Below are positions 1 through 21,431 of a DNA stretch of 64,000 bases, one piece after another. Positions within the stretch are counted from its first letter, which is position 1. Each line of letters starts with the position of its first letter. The notes beneath the pieces are model-generated. The model saw only the letters and a list, made by a program, of their open reading frames with translations, searched no databases and was not told where the DNA came from. A program made the position numbers and the translations under genes. The DNA is taken from the NCBI RefSeq assembly GCF_027596085.1, contig NC_072460.1:9534231-9598230 (forward strand), in the 5' to 3' direction. This DNA is from Anoplopoma fimbria. Its lineage: Eukaryota; Chordata; Actinopteri; Perciformes; Anoplopomatidae.

Positions 1-3000
1 GATGTAGTACACTTTTTTTTTTTTTTTAAAGTATAATACATTCCTTGATAGTAGTTTGGAATTATTTTATACCACAGTATTGACCCTTCAATTTAACAAG
101 GTACGCTTAATCAATTTTACCACCTGAGATATTTAATTTCATAACTTTAAATACTTGCGCAATGTGAAAGGCAATGTGACTATAATTCCTCCTGACAAAA
201 AACAGGCCAATGAAGAAAAAGAGTCAGGAGATGTTGAGTGTTGTTTATAACAGTCTGCAGAACGAAACCCAGACTAATAAAGATGTGTTTAGTTCCATAC
301 GATGCCTCTTGACTCCTGGTTTGAATTCACTTCATCGTAAGCTTGTGTTGTAAGGAGTGAGAAGCTATAGCAGCTACCCTCTGTCTATCTGGAATATGAT
401 GGGGGCACCGTCTTGGGCTACATGTGTCATGCTGAACCTGACTCCAGGAATCATTGACAGGTGTTGTGGCCCAACACACAACTGTGTCTGGTCTGGAGAA
501 GGGTGCAGGGAGTGCAAGTGTCTGTGGCATGTCTGCTTTGTGTCTGTCTGCATCTTTAAAAAATAGAATAGAATAAAATGGAGGCTCTTTCCCTAAGATA
601 TAGCATCTGCATAGAGCACTATAGGCATGTTCAAGTAATCAATATTAAAAGTTTTTTGTTTTTTTTAAATGACTCGTCATAAACAATTTGAACTGCTTCT
701 GTGATTCGTTTTCTGAAACCATTATTCGATCATCAGTAAAATAATTGGGAGTTATTTGGACAATCGATTAATTGGTATTTTCAGCAAAAATGTCAGGCAT
801 TTAGTTGTTCACGTGTTTTGGAGTGTCAAAGCAAGCAGTTTGATGATTCTTGGCTGTGAAAAATAGTTTTCCGACTTATAGACTGAACGAATAATAGAGC
901 AAATAAGTAGATGAATCGAAAATAATGGTTAGTTGTAGCCCTAATTCAGTATTCTCTAAAACACCTCTTTTAGATGTTTTGTGGAGCTTGTTTTGAGGTA
1001 ATCCTGTACTGGTTCTGTCACTGGAAAATGATATACTAAGGTCACAGAACATTATTCAACCTATCGCAAGTAAAACCTTAAAGTCACACCAAAAACGGCA
1101 ATAGAATTATGTTCAAGCAAGCCACCCAAAATCAATATTTCTGATCAAAAGCTATGAGAAAAACAATGTCAAGGCCTGACACATAGTATTGTGGACATAT
1201 TATTTCTCATCTTTTATTCTAATGGCAAGATTTTTTAATAACTGATAGGTATTTTTTATGGTTTAATTCAAGCTTTTCATTGTAGTCCATGTCACAACAT
1301 CCTCCCGCCTGTGCTGTTGTGTGTTCTTCAACTTGCTGCCCTTATCATCTGACTAAATATGAGCAGCAAGTTGACCACTGCTAAAAGTTACCGAGCATCC
1401 TTTAGTAGTCAAGTTTGAAAAACTAATTGAACAGAGGCAAATTAGTCACTGTTTACCACATTGCCAAGGGGTCCACTGAACTTACCTTCACCCCAGCCCA
1501 ACATTTCATTAAGGCTGTGCCAGACGGGTGTTGGTGTCAGGTTTGAATTTCAGCCCCACTCATAAACAGGCTGCTATATTAACTTGTTTAGGGACAGCTG
1601 CCTGTGTGTGTGTGTGTGTGTGTGTGCGTGTGCGTGAGAATCTGCTTAGCTGGCTATGTGTCTGACTGTCCATTTGTAGCCGTTAGTGTGTTTTTCTTTT
1701 TAAACCCAAGCAGAATATTGTCAGATCTTTCTGATTGGCAGGTTTACAATAATTTATTAGCTCACAACTGACAGTGTAACAGTGGCAGAACGACAAAGGA
1801 TATTGTGTCCCTAGTGCTAACAGGATGGCAGCCCTAGACGTATTACAAGTAAGGACCTCTTGTCCAGGCAGCTAGAAATGCTCTTTAGTTTTTCCTCAAA
1901 GGCCCCAAGTAAAAACTCCAAAGTGTTTTGAGGCAAACGTGTTGAAAATAAAGTTGTTTTCAAATGTCGGATGGCGCCATGTCCCTGATTTAATAGAGAG
2001 TGTCATTGCTAAACCCTAGACTGTGTATTGTGAGACTACTTCACGCAAGGGTGTCTCCTATTTGAATTCCCATAGTTTATCTTAGGACCTCACAAAATGC
2101 CACTCACACATCCCATGTTAATCCACCTTTACCAGCTGAGAGGTGATGAAGTGAGGGTGGAAAAACTCCAGCCAAGGACACCATTGAGCTTGACTTCTCT
2201 AATGGTTTTTTTACATTGTAGGGATTGGATTAGCAATAGCATTCTTGGCCAGTACTGCTGGAGCCTTGCTAGCATGTAGCATTGTTGGCAACAATGCTAC
2301 TGGACTAAACTGCAATGTAGGCAGCTGCTGCAATGCAACACGGGACAATAGCTCACTCATACCTATGTGTGGGCTGCAAGAGGCTCCAGTTCCTTGGTAG
2401 AATCATGAGGCTGTAACAGGAGAAATGGGCTATATTGGTTTGAGATGGCTTCCTATGGGGAATGCCTGCAGTCTAATCCTCTGCTGACAGATAGGTCTAT
2501 ATGGCATCAGAAACACTTGCCCATTCTCTCTCACTCGCATAGACGAGCAACAAGAATGGCTGATAGATAGGTTTTATTCCAGGTTGCTGTCAGTAACTTT
2601 GGTCTCAAACTGATTGTGGTTCTGATGTTTCCTACAGGCTGCACTGTTGGTAATGTTCCCCAATTCACTGGTTTTCTTGTCATGAATACTTGCTTATAGA
2701 TATTAATTGGATTTTGTGGTAGAAATTAGCTTTAATTGTCCCATTTGGGGGTGCTTCAGAAAATTGTCTTGGCACAACATGTTAATTTGTACAGCTCTTA
2801 ATTACTGTTACAGTCTCAAAGGGTGCCTAATTATAAAACAATAATTTGCAGCCCCTCCACCCCTTTTTAAAAAAACACCCCATTTTTTAATGTGATAGAA
2901 ACTATGGAACCATCTCCTAATGAGGAATCCTTGTACATTTAGTGATCAAAATTATAGAAAAATGTATTTGTCTGTAATTACAGCTGTAACTGATCACCAG

Positions 3001-5220
3001 TTGCAGTTATGCTAACCACGGCACATACTTGAATTTTTTACATCTCTGATGGATCAACAGCAGCTGTTGTATTTGGGTTTAGCCTTTTCATGCCACCCTC
3101 AAGTCCCTAGCCCCTATCCCCAAGCTACTGCTCACCTTTGGTGAGGATCCTTCATCTAAAGTGTAGCTTTACCAACTAAGGATCTTATTGCATAGCACCC
3201 CACATGGAAAAGCATATCCCACCTATTTTCTTCTTGCTACCCATCCTCCACCCAGTTTAAAGTTACACTGCCTTTCGGGTCTTGATCTCCACTCATCCCC
3301 TATGTGGTGGGTTCAAGGCATCTAAGAAGTATAAGTGTGTTTGAGCAATGTTGATACTGGTTGCCATGGCACCATGTCTGAGGGGATGTCCAGGAAGCGT
3401 GCAGTGCGGTGTTATTACAGGGTCTACCCAGCTGGATGTCTTGACCAAACAGGAGAGTCGACACTTCAGCCCAGTTAGGTGACAGACTTTGCGCGGTTCA
3501 AATATCTGTCTGGACACTATGATGAAAGCCCTGTCACTTCAGTCACTTCAGTAGTTTTAGCTTTGCACATTCTCTAATGCAACATATAGCATTAAGGGTA
3601 GGCTCAAATTTGAATTGACAAAATATTTTTTTAATTATTTATTATGTTATTTTATTTATATTTTTATGTTATGTTATGTGTATACAAAGATTCCTCCAGA
3701 GTCTTACACAACTTTTGTGTTTTGGTTAAACATTTTCACACGATCAAAACATGATCCGACAGGGCTTAATGCACCCACATATATTGGCTCACTGTAAGCT
3801 GTAAAGGAAGGTATGAGTGCCATGCATTTAACACCCTTAATGTTCCAGTGTTGTGCTTACATGCCCTTGATACTTGATGTTAGTAATGACCACTGTACTC
3901 TGTACGTGTCATATTAAGGTGTATGTAAATGTCATTCTTGTCCTTTTATTGTTAATAGTGGGATTGCTGCTTTCTCTGAACACCTTAACACCAATGCAAG
4001 GTTACAGTAGTACAGACCACAGTTTCTCTAACGGTGTCCTAAATACTCTTGTGCTCCTTGTTTCTTGAAGGGCAAGATGCAACATATCATACTGGTCCTA
4101 GAGTCAAATATTCTTCACTGTTGGCTGAGTGCCAACAATCTTGTTGAAGTGCTTGGTATTTGAGTGTCTGCTGTCAAAACTGAGCATTAGCACATGGTCT
4201 TTGTTATGCCGACTTGTAGCCAGATAGTTATTCTTTGGCACTGCTTCACATTTGTGGGAATGTACACAACCTGCTGGCTGGGCAACTTGCTTTCATTTGT
4301 GATACTTGTCTAACATTACATTAATGGACTGATCCTATATGTGTCAAGATGTTTTTGGATCTGTTAATTTAATATTTGCTCAAGGCCTTAAGTTAATGGG
4401 TATAATCTCTTTCGATCCCTGTCAGTTACTGCAACCCTTACACATATGTGTTCCTTCCCTGTGGAAATACACTTCACACACTCGGGGCCCAACAGGGCCA
4501 TCCATCTAATGATGGAGGGATACCATGTCAGTGTCTCATATCCCTCACAGAGATTTATCATAGACCTCTTCAAAGACATAAGGCACTCTGTCCACAGTGG
4601 TTAAAGGGCATGGTGGACCATACAAACCTGGACTGTATACTGGATCTGTCCTGCTGATGGACACGTCTTTGGGTGTAGAGGAGCACTTGGAGGCATCAAT
4701 AGGCTAATGGCCTGGTTATTGAGCTCTTATTAGGTCGCTGTTGACACCCAGTCACCATAGACAATAATTATTAGATCACAGCCACAGTTAAGAATCTCTT
4801 ACCCAAGGCTAGCAGGCGAATTGATCTTGTTTAGAATAGTAGAAGTGTAGTAGAGAGGGTATCTGGTCCAAATCATCAAGCAGTCCTTAAAGTTGATTGT
4901 AAAGTCACCTTTTGCTGCAACGCCCCATCTCGATTCCAAGATGTTTCTTTTACATTTGTTATTTTGAACTAAACTCAACAGATTTATCAGAATGGCTGAT
5001 ATTGTTGTCTGATTTTAGCTTATCACAGATACTGCTATTACTCTTAGTCATCAACATTATACAGTATATGATATGGCATCAAAAGTCCAGTATATCTCAG
5101 GCACTAACTTGGATGTATGTATGCCCTCTGCGCTGCCTGACAGTATGGGGGGCTTGTCATACTTTCACTTGCGAGATAATCCACAGTGATTTTTCCCTCT
5201 TTCCTCTGGTGCCTTGACAG
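1..5220. other. Left flank, probably WRAP73 intron sequence
   Basis: I found no convincing exon here. The acceptor for the first visible WRAP73 exon ends at 5220, so most of this stretch is probably intron. It holds a diverged dispersed repeat (about 660-955), a short TG tract (about 1603-1635) and one short cysteine-rich open segment (about 2221-2395) that I do not recognise. Confidence 0.5.
660..955. repeat. Diverged dispersed repeat ending in a 'TTAGTTGTAGCCCTAA' type terminus
   Basis: The stretch has several ATCGATTAAT-like words and ends at about 940-955 in a terminus of the kind often seen in fish interspersed repeats (AATGGTTAGTTGTAGCCCTAA-like). It has no open reading frame. The family cannot be named from sequence alone, and the limits are approximate. 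Confidence 0.4.
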
Positions 5221-11693
<6,473 letters not shown>

Positions 11694-13962
11694 ATAACAT
11701 AAAAGCACAGGACCTCGACCTGTAATAATAAATAACTTGATTACAGGTTGAGCCTGTTTGGCAATACACAATTGTCTGAGAATGTGTTAAGGTGACAACA
11801 AAAAGAGTAGCGAGAACACTGAAATTCTCAACTTTCACATGCTGAATTGTAGCTTCTCGCCCAGTTTTTAAGGCCCTCAGGGATGGTTGCTGGGATGGTC
11901 CTTTTCTCTTTAAGTTGAAAACATTTCTCCTGAGCGACGGACGAATGGATACATTTTTTTGAATTACCAAATGCGTACTGAAAGACTAGTTTCGAACACT
12001 GTGAGAAGATAGAGGTTTACAAAGTTGTATAGATTTCACTGTACTTGAGTATTTTGTATGTGTTTTATCCTGAAATTGTGTTATTATTTTGAATAAATTT
12101 TGTCATAAATAACACCTTAAGGTGAGTTGCTAAAGTTTGTACATCTAAATCTTTCAGTTTATCAAAAAAGTTTGTGTACTTGGCCCAGGCTGTTCTAAAT
12201 GTGTAAGAGCTGCATTAATTGGCCATGAAGCATCATCTGTCTGTATGATGTCCTATTTCTAAAAGCTTGAATTGTACAGACACTTGAACTGTCTTAATCA
12301 CTTTGTTGATGTCCTTGACCGTTTAAATATAATGTAAATGCACTTTTTAACAATGAGCAGAGCCGAGGACCTGACAAGAACATGTAGGCATTTATTATTC
12401 TCCATTGTGGCTACTGTGCTACAAATATCTAGAGCAATAAGTCCAGCCTTTGTATAGCCTCCACATGATTGCATTATCGAGTTGCTAATCTCTTGTTAAA
12501 ATCTCAATTAAAATATTCACAACTGGCAATTAAATATTTTTTTTCCAGAAGCATTCTTGAGTTCACTGCATCAAAATAACAGCAGATAAATAAAACCCAA
12601 ATAGTATTTACAAATCTATTTGAAGATATTCCTTCAAAAAGCATCTGTCATGCAAACTCAACGTGCAGGAAACATGCAAAAGTAAAGACCAGAAAATGGC
12701 ATTTTGTGTCACAATTATTCATTGGCATTGTTGAGCATTAAAAACTTTGGTAGTACAACAATTATATTATAGTATGCAATTTAAGAAAAAAAAAAAAAAA
12801 AACTGTTCACAAGATACATACAGACAGTATGTGGTTAATGTAAAGCTTTGTCTGCATGAATTTCATTTAGTAACCCATAGATTATTCCCACTGCAAAGAG
12901 TGATGCAGCTGAGTGCAAATGTCAAATGAATGCAAGACATTTAAGGTAACTTACTAACAAACATAACAACAGTTCATGTTGCATAAAACATCTGTAACAC
13001 ACAACATTTAGCTTTAGAAGCTAATGCAGCTCCCCATGTGGTACGTGAGATCGATACTCTGAGCAAAGACATGAATAGACAAATTTAAGCATTGAGACTG
13101 AGAACACTGGCCAATAAGAGAGGAGAGTCACAACATGTAGTTTATCATCTCCACCGAACAATTTTCATTGACAATCGAGTGCATTATAGCTGTTATTTTT
13201 TCATAAGTAACACAGTTGAGCTCGGAGCCCAGATCCTGAAACAGTTTTCCTGTTGGTAACATTTTTTATAATATTCATGTAAAATGACCTTGAAACTGAA
13301 TCCCTCCATCCATCAGCGGCTATTTCATTCAGCGAAGCTACCCTATGGCCCTGTGATCTGAATAATGCAATCCTTCATTTCCAACCATATTAAAGTAGCA
13401 ATTATGGAAAATACTCTTGGCTGGTGTTTTAGTTTCACTGTATTTATCACTGCTCTACTCCCGGCAGTTTTTTTTCTGCTTTAGAAACAAACTCAAACAA
13501 AGCACATCCCTGAAATAACGCCCCTCGACCAGAATCTAACTTCACATTGTTTTTGACAGTCTGTCATTTAAAAGTTAAACAATGAGCATGAGACTACAAA
13601 AGCTCAATCTAGAATAAGTACAGAAGTGATACATTGATGTGCTCTCTCCTTTCTCTCAAACTTATGTCACATGTGCACACACTCCTGCAGGCTTTGGTGG
13701 ATATGGCAGATCTACGAGCAACTCTTTGAAGGAAAAAACAACAAAAAACAGACAATTCATGCAGAGCTGCGAGTTATTTACCAAGAGAAGCTGACCACTT
13801 GTCTGTAACACCAATTGAAGGAGTTTTGGACATCTCATGGGCTCAACTTACACACACAGATTGCGCATTACACCGTAGTAGAGCGACAGCTTCCCTCAGG
13901 CAGCGCAGTGTAACAAAGACACATGGGTTGAACTCTGTTGTAATTTAGAGAAACTGTTGATT
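11694..13962. other. Convergent 3' UTR/intergenic region between WRAP73 and TPRG1L
   Basis: No coding exons are seen. AATAAA on the plus strand at 11727-11732 and again at 12092-12097 are candidate WRAP73 polyadenylation signals. On the minus strand AATAAA at 12391-12396 could serve TPRG1L. An A17 run lies near 12785. If the distal signals are used, the two 3' UTRs nearly meet. Confidence 0.5.
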
Positions 13963-16597
<2,635 letters not shown>

Positions 16598-17239
16598 GGT
16601 GCGACGAGCGATGTTCGGGGAGCAGTCCCTGACAATGCGGGGCAGAGCTTAGATCAGACCACGTCGTGTCGGAGGTGCAGACTCACCCATCGCTCACGGA
16701 CACTGTTTTGATTGTGAGTGCTACGAGGAAGCAGTGCCTGTTTGCTTCACTTCCCCCTTCATTTCCTTCCTCTTAAAGGGGCACACTGTTCTGACGGTGC
16801 TCGTTACAGAAACAGGTGTTTTGAGTGGATGACAACCCTTTTCTTAAGGGTCAGTTCTATGAGGACTAAATAAGAGACTAAATAATCTGAATTGACCGGT
16901 TGTCACTCTGATTTCACACATCCTATTAACCTATGATTGTGTGGTTATGACGTCTTCATGTTTAGTCGTACACCCTCAGCCTGCTTAAGTGTTTTTATTG
17001 GCTCATGTCCAGTTTAAGCTAGAAGGGTTTAATAATAGTGTTGGGATCTGACAGGAGCAGGCTTGGTAATTAGTAAGTATAAAACATGTAATTATGTATC
17101 ATAATCAATAGGATTATGAACGTATATTAATAATAAAGGAGCACCACCCAGGGGATCACGGACCAAATACTAAACAGTGAATGAAGTCTCAAAATTAGTG
17201 TTCACTCAAAATGTCAGTAGTTAAGGTACTATTCTACAT

Positions 17240-17440
17240 TCATAGAGTAATCATTCTGTCTGTATTTATACGATTTGTTTTAGTTATTGTGGATTTTTTA
17301 TTTTTCTTACTTGCTTATTTAAAATACTTGTTTGTTTTTTCTACTATGTACGTTGTTTGCACTATATCTATGCTGCTGTAATCCTGTAAATTTCCCCGCT
17401 GCGGGACTAATAAAGGATTATCTTATTTTATCTTATCTTA
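17240..17440 (+). mobile_element. LINE 3'-end fragment
   Basis: A T-rich stretch is followed by CTGTAAATTTCCCCGCTGCG, then GGGACTAATAAAGGATTATC and a TCTTA-repeat tail. This arrangement is typical of the 3' ends of common fish non-LTR retrotransposons. No reverse transcriptase sequence is left. Confidence 0.5.
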
Positions 17441-17655
17441 ACAGTGAAGGGTTGACTCCAAGCACTGACTATCACAACAAGCTATTACTACAACACATAT
17501 GCACAAAATAATCACAGAAAACTGCTCCTTAAAATATAACAGAGTTTATTTATCGGAACAATACTGATCAAGAATCAATATCATATAACAAGAAACATCT
17601 AGTATACGATTACAAGCATACTACCTAAAAGCAACAAGCAATCACGTGGTGAGTG

Positions 17656-17658
<3 letters not shown>

Positions 17659-17751
<93 letters not shown>
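17659..17751. repeat. (TG)n microsatellite
   Basis: A pure TG dinucleotide tract of about 93 bp. Confidence 0.97.
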
Positions 17752-17752
<1 letters not shown>

Positions 17753-18098
17753 AGTAATGTCAGTTGGGGAAATTGAGGCTGTGGTGAAGATCACATAAAC
17801 TGCACACATGACTGGTTGACCGGTTTATTGAGGAAGCAAAGAGAGAACATTTTTCTTTATTACTCCTCTAACTTGGGTTTCTGATAAGCCTTTGCTTATC
17901 TCAGCAATTTAACAACCTCAGGGAGGTCACAAAATCTCATGGTGTCTTTAATGTTTACAGGTAAAAAAAGATAATTTTATTGGAGGGATTGTGTCTCAGT
18001 GTTGTTTTCCAGATAATGGGCTACAAGTAATACTTGTTATCAAAAGGGTAACATGTTTCTGATAAATGTTTCCAGTGATGATTTATCAGCAGAGGACA

Positions 18099-18107
18099 TT
18101 ATTTAAG
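18099..18107 (+). promoter_or_regulatory. TATA-like box of the C1q-domain gene
   Basis: TTATTTAAGG lies about 60 bp before the ATG at 18167. The spacing would give a short 5' UTR. No transcript evidence is available. Confidence 0.35.
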
Positions 18108-18166
18108 GCTGGGATTAACTCAGAAATAACAGAGTAGAACTAGATACATAGACTGCCACTTTGAGA

Positions 18167-19729
18167 ATGGAGATGACGATGTGTTTTGCACTGTTGCTGC
18201 TGATCTGCTCTCTCTCCGCAGCTCAGCTTCAAACAGAGCCTGACAACAACATTATTGCATATGGAAAGCAAACTGAATCCCAGGGAAGAGAACCAACAAA
18301 TGTCTCTGACCACCAACAGACCTGCACACAAGACATCAATGCTGTACTGAGAGAGTTAAGCGCCTCGTTGGCTGAACAGAAGGTGGAGATGAGGCACTTA
18401 CAAAGAGAGAATGAAGGTACGGTAGTATGTTAGGTAGTGAGACAGTACGAACCACTGCTTTATTACAGAACAGTCCAAAATATTCTTTACAAAGAGTATG
18501 TCCTTCCCTTTTTTTTAGCACATGCAGCCAAGCTGAGAGAACTGGAGTTCCAAAGGATTGAGTTGGACAAGCTGAAGCAACAGCTAAAAGGTAGATGTTT
18601 ATATTATGCAATGCTGAATCAAAATGACATATCAGAGACAATAAGAACAATATAATTCAATTCAATTCAATTCAGTTTATTTAATATAACATATTACAGA
18701 CAATAAGAACAGTATAAGACTGGTTTTCCTACCTATATTTACACAGGATTTGAATAATACATGGAACCCAATTTTTTCTGAACAGTATTAAATAATTTAT
18801 TTGAACAATATCCATGTTTTCAGTGAAAATACTTTTAACTGTAAAAAATTGTTTTTATTGGGGACAATAATTTATTTCACATTGCACCTATTTTATATTA
18901 TTTCAGCACAGGCAGCAGAGCTGATCGACATGAAAGCCAGGACAAATGGCACAGAAAACCAAGTGGAGGCTCTGAAAAGAGATTATGAAGGTAAGACAAA
19001 CTTAGCTTTTTGAACAGTGTTGTTGTTATAGATAATTTAAATATGATGATTATTCACAGAATGGTGTGTTTGAATCGACAACAATATTGAATTTAGAAAT
19101 AAGCTCATTAATTTCATGGTCAATGTCCTCATTATTACCATCACATTGGTATAACATCATTTTCTAAAATGAGTATGCGTTTCTCTCTCTTTCTCAGTCA
19201 AACAGGTGGCTTTCTCAGCATCTCTGTTGGCTTCAGGCTCAGGAACTATTGGACCATTTAACGCACACACTCCTCTGGTCTTCAGAAACGTTTTCACAAA
19301 CATCGGAAATGCCTACAACCCAAACACAGGTACTTTAATATACAATTTTAAATATTTCTTTTGACTTTTTTTGCCATGTGTGCTTCAACCAGATAATATA
19401 CGGACTATTCTCCAGTAACATTCACTGACAATAACTCTCCCACAGGTTTTTTCATTGCACCAGTAAGAGGAGCCTACCATTTTGAGTTCTACATAGGTGC
19501 ACATGGACATACTTCACATCCTTCAAGTGCTGTGTTGTTCAAGAATGGAGAGCATATTGTTATTGCATATGAGCATCAGCCGTCCTACTATGGCAACTCT
19601 GCGAATGGCGCCACGCTGCTTCTGGAGATCGGAGATGTTGTGTTTTTGAATCTCTGGGTGAACGCAAGAATATTTGACAATGAAAATCATCATAGCACCT
19701 TCAGTGGTAATCTGCTTTTCACCATGTAA
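18167..19729 (+). CDS. Secreted C1q-domain protein with N-terminal coiled coil (cerebellin/C1q-like); complete
   Basis: Five coding exons: 18167-18416, 18519-18590, 18907-18990, 19198-19329 and 19446-19729 (TAA at 19727-19729). All internal junctions share the same phase, and the total of 822 nt encodes 273 residues. Residues 1-19 are a signal peptide (short polar start, then a Leu/Ile-rich core and Ser-Ala-Ala). Residues ~50-135 are Glu/Lys/Leu-rich with heptad character; the two small exons each add a similar coiled-coil block starting Ala-x-Ala-Ala. Residues ~137-273 are a C1q globular domain ([30 protein letters not shown] at the end). No collagen Gly-X-Y repeat is present, so this is a C1q-like rather than a true C1q subunit. 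Such proteins form trimers outside the cell, and teleosts have many lineage-specific copies. The exact orthologue is not identified. The ATG has A at -3 and G at +4. Confidence 0.9.
18656..18715. repeat. (ATTCA)n-type short tandem repeat
   Basis: The stretch has repeats of TTCAATTCAA followed by CAGTTTATTTAATAT, resembling the tail of a common fish dispersed repeat. It lies in an intron of the C1q gene. Confidence 0.5.
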
Positions 19730-20800
19730 AAGAAAAACAGGTCTTTGTTTTCCTCACTTATAAGATCGTTGTGCACACAGCAGCCCTGTATCAGAAAATG
19801 TAATAATTTTTTTCTGTATATGAAAGCTGATTGACAATACTGCATAACAACAATAATCTTTTTCATAAGAAAAGGTGAATACATTTTTCATCCGCATGTC
19901 TTATTGGATTTGCATCAACAGAGATAGACAGTGAGGGAATACTTGTGCCAGATGTTTGTTAATATTTGATCAAGGGAGTGCCGTAATAGTTAGATTAATT
20001 AATAATTAGAATTTTGTGTAAATGTTCAATAATCCCATGACTCATCTCACACTGTTAGGAAATTCTAAACAACTCTATCTTCACCTGGATCAAGATAAAC
20101 ACCAGACTTGCTCAGCATTAACACACCATCCAATCAAACCACCTCACTTTTACTGTCTGATTGTTTATTACTTTGTTCTAGAGAAACTTGAACGGTCTAG
20201 TGCTGTTAATGTGAGAGGGGACATTCCCGTTGTTCCTTTAAATGCATCATACAGTAGCTTTTTATTTGTAAGTACCTATAATTATCTAGATAAACATGAA
20301 TACTGTATCAGTACCAGCAAATTAAAGTCTCGTATTAATATTTACAGTATTTAGCCTGTGTATGAAACTTAATGACAAAGAAAAAATGGAAAAAACCTCT
20401 GGGAGAGCAACAGAAAATGGATCCCTCTCCAAGAATGGCCAGATATGCAATATATGTCATGTCAATGTACAACATAGTCAATTCATATGACAGAAACGAT
20501 ACATATTATTAGAGTAGTAAATAGCCGCTCTAATAAGAGCAGAATAATAATGTAATGTTTCTTATATGGTCCCCTTTTTGAACTCACTCTGAAAGTTTTT
20601 AGGTTTAGTAAGTTAAATCCCTGTGTTAACCTGAACTCTGTATAATCTTGTATTGTCCTGTGCCTCCGGTCCATTCTCTGCCTGCTTTGCCAGTCTTCTT
20701 CTCAGGCTGAACTCTCACAAGGCATTTCTTAAATAAAGCTTGCAAACTTCTGTCCGAGTTGTGCTTTTGGGTCCAATATCCACTCTACGCAACAACTGTT
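19730..20800. other. Downstream flank of the C1q gene
   Basis: No coding sequence is seen. An AATAAA signal at 20732-20737 is followed about 20 bp later by a stretch (GTCCGAGTTGTGCTTTTGGG) that looks like the R/U5 end of an old LTR. I could not find the opposite LTR end, so both a gene polyA site and an LTR remnant remain possible. Confidence 0.4.
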
Positions 20801-21180
20801 ATATGACATTTTCTAAAACATTATTAGTCTATACCATGAAGTTTTAAATACCACTCTTAGGATATTTTTAATCCATTTGCTATTAATTACTATGATATTT
20901 TATGACATATTTTTATTAATTACTATACTATTACTTTTATTCAATGGATTTTTAATGATTTTTTTCCTACATACTATACGATTACGTCTTTCAAAATACT
21001 CTACCATGACTTTATATGACATTTTCGACATGCTTTAATATTACTTTTTTATCACTTTTTTCAACACACTATACTATGTCTTTTTTTTTTGTTATGTTAA
21101 GTTATTATTATTTATTTTTTTATTGTATAATGTTAATTTTTTTTTTATGTATTTATTTGGATTAGGTCGATACAAATGTT
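20800..21180. repeat. AT-rich degenerate tandem array, left part
   Basis: The array is made of imperfect copies of words such as ACTATACTATGACTTTTT and TTTCGACATAC. This is the same sequence family as 23062-24535. Confidence 0.75.
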
Positions 21181-21431
21181 TCATTCATATTGCTTATCAA
21201 GAGTATCTTATATGGCTGGTCTGTGCAGGTCGGGGCAGGATCGGCTACCAAACAACACAAAACCGAATAATGACTACAAATTAACAATCAAAGAAACCAA
21301 AATGTCACTCCCCAGCAGTGGTTCAAGGCGGGACAAGGCACAAGAACTGCAAGACCTATATTATATTAAATATTATTATAAATGTTTTGTTACTATAATA
21401 ATTATTATACAGATATTGTTGTTACAGCATA

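Larger units (their letters stand above)
16760..18098. other. Intergenic region between TPRG1L and the C1q gene
   Basis: No genes are seen. It contains a LINE 3'-end-like fragment (about 17240-17440) and a TG microsatellite (about 17659-17751). Confidence 0.6.

Noticed and set aside
4388..4657. Overlapping ORFs on both strands
   Set aside because: No family match and no splice-site support; the region is probably WRAP73 intron.
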